From an uncultured Atopobiaceae bacterium (GTDB lineage: Bacteria > Actinomycetota > Coriobacteriia > Coriobacteriales > Atopobiaceae), in contig CAJOKK010000042.1 of the NCBI GenBank assembly GCA_905235165.1, positions 1 to 15,267 on the forward strand: DNA of 15,267 bases, given 5' to 3'. The stretch's first letter is position 1, and every line of letters begins with the position of its first letter. The notes below the pieces were generated by a model. The model saw only the letters and a list, made by a program, of their open reading frames with translations. It did not search any database and had not been told where the DNA came from. The position numbers and the translations under genes are program-made. Shown in pieces: positions 14,287 to 15,267 of the stretch.

Positions 14287-15048
14287 CTAGCGAGCGCTCT
14301 CTGCAAGGGCAAGCTGCCGGAAGGTCTCGGCAAGCTCTCGTCCCCTGTCCATCAAATGCGTGGGCGCTCCGTCAATCTCGCGCACCGGCATCACGCCCAT
14401 GAGCGAGTTCGTGAGAAAGACCTCGTCGGCAGCAAGCAGGTCATCCATCGTCAGCACCTCTTCTCGCACGTCAAGACGATCGAGCAAAAGCTCGCGCGCG
14501 ATGCCGGGAAGCAGGCCGGAAGCGACGGGCGGCGTGACGAGCTGCCCATCTTTCATGATGAAGACGTTCGTGGTCGCACCCTCTGCCAACTCTCCGCGCG
14601 TGTTGAGAAAGAGCGGCTCGTTGAAGCCATCGCGAAGGGCACGGCGCTTCTCGAGGATGTTGTCTCCGTAGTTGAGGGTCTTGTGGACAACAAGCGGTGA
14701 GGTCTCGTTTCTGCGCACCGCACTCATGCAGCATGAAAAGCCACGATCACGCTCGGCGGGGCCATAGAGGTTCGCACGCGTAGAGACCATGACGTTTTCG
14801 CTCGTGACGAGAAGCTTGAGCGCACCATGGTTCGCGATGGCGGGCTCTGCCGCCTCAGCCCCTTCACGCACGCGTTGCCGAAGGAGCTCTTCTTCATGGG
14901 CAATGCCGAGAAAGGCAAGAGCCTTCTCGAGACGCCGCAGATGGCGCTCAAGGAGGAGGGCCTGCCCCTCAAAAAGCTCGATGGTCTCGAAGGCCCCAAG
15001 GCCAAAGTACAGGCCCTCATCGGCCCGGACGGTTGTTAGCTCAGACAT
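14287..15048 (-). CDS. pabC: Class IV PLP enzyme, probable 4-amino-4-deoxychorismate lyase
   Basis: Would convert aminodeoxychorismate to p-aminobenzoate and pyruvate for folate synthesis. The 253-residue protein has the fold type IV pattern: FGLGAFETI at 15-23, RHLRRLEKAL at 35-44, the likely PLP lysine Lys123 in VVHKTLNYG, Glu156 in GELAEGATTNVF for the pyridine nitrogen, and the phosphate-binding SGLLPGIAREL. Branched-chain aminotransferases share this fold, but the pabB-like gene 22 nt upstream favours the lyase. The start is placed at ATG 15048; GTG 15051 in the same frame is 10 nt from AAGG and equally possible. The longer frame to 15177 would overlap pabB and is rejected. Confidence 0.85.
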   Translation of the reverse strand: MSELTTVRADEGLYFGLGAFETIELFEGQALLLERHLRRLEKALAFLGIAHEEELLRQRVREGAEAAEPAIANHGALKLLVTSENVMVSTRANLYGPAERDRGFSCCMSAVRRNETSPLVVHKTLNYGDNILEKRRALRDGFNEPLFLNTRGELAEGATTNVFIMKDGQLVTPPVASGLLPGIARELLLDRLDVREEVLTMDDLLAADEVFLTNSLMGVMPVREIDGAPTHLMDRGRELAETFRQLALAESAR

Positions 15049-15070
15049 CACATCATGCTCGCCTTCCCTT

Positions 15071-15267
15071 TCACTCGACGCTCGCAATGGCCTCGAGGAC
15101 CGCGCGTGCCTTGGTGCGGGTCTCCTCATATTCAAAGTCAACATCAGACTCGTAGGTGATACCACCGCCCGCACCAACCGTGCAGTGGCATTCCTCGCGC
15201 ACAGCCGTTCGGATAACGATATTCAGGTCTGCATCGCCATCTAACGAGAGGTAGCCAATCGAGCCGG
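15071..15267 (-). CDS. pabB: Aminodeoxychorismate/anthranilate synthase component I, C-terminal end (partial)
   Basis: The gene runs off the window, leaving the last 64 codons. The visible part has the signature end of chorismate-utilising enzymes: GSIGYLSLDGDADLNIVIRT, then GAGGGITYESD and a final ETRTKARAVLEAI helix. GAGGGI(T/V)..S is part of the active site in this family. The upstream start and the choice between PabB and TrpE cannot be seen. The pabC-like neighbour 22 nt downstream favours PabB, the component that aminates chorismate with ammonia from a glutamine amidotransferase. No amidotransferase is in view; it may lie upstream or be fused. Confidence 0.85.
   Translation of the reverse strand, partial: GSIGYLSLDGDADLNIVIRTAVREECHCTVGAGGGITYESDVDFEYEETRTKARAVLEAIASVE

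Overview
The window looks like a chromosomal segment of a GC-rich Gram-positive actinobacterium, most likely class Coriobacteriia (Olsenella/Collinsella/Atopobiaceae-like). This rests on base composition, clear GGAGG-type ribosome sites, a sortase-anchored surface protein, and ABC importer, LysR and pabB-pabC sequences of the kind I associate with that class. The assignment is an inference; there is no rRNA or other taxonomic marker here.

Layout. (1) 65-2721, plus strand: a two-gene amino-acid ABC importer. The first protein fuses a substrate-binding domain to a permease, and the two halves of the binding domain are in swapped (circularly permuted) order. The ATPase that follows overlaps it by 4 nt and carries an extra C-terminal domain. 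A hairpin follows at 2771-2798. (2) 2882-3760, minus strand: a LysR regulator, divergent from a compact plus-strand operon (3873-6351). The operon holds a cyclophilin-like-fold protein, an iron-sulfur-flavoprotein-type reductase, a lipoprotein with a second cyclophilin-like domain broken by a frameshift, and an alpha/beta hydrolase with a Cys nucleophile. It looks like a LysR-controlled redox/detoxification cassette. (3) 6360-6585: a very long imperfect hairpin (about 65 bp stem) between two convergent genes. (4) 6615-8668, minus strand: an HD-domain protein, a TPR/Sel1-like protein with a His-rich N-terminus, and type I isopentenyl-diphosphate isomerase. (5) 8953-14211, plus strand: two paralogous membrane-anchored extracytoplasmic proteins of unknown function, then a 919-residue secreted lipase-like protein with a C-terminal sorting signal, closed by a strong terminator. 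(6) 14287-15267, minus strand: a class IV PLP lyase (pabC-like) and the 3' end of a pabB-like gene, i.e. p-aminobenzoate/folate synthesis.

The parts most likely to be undescribed are the exported three-gene locus at 8953-14211 and the permuted binding-protein/permease fusion with its extended ATPase. In the exported locus the two paralogs carry paired 31-residue repeats that flank a segment resembling a zinc finger without its metal ligands. No tRNA, rRNA, CRISPR array or insertion sequence was seen.
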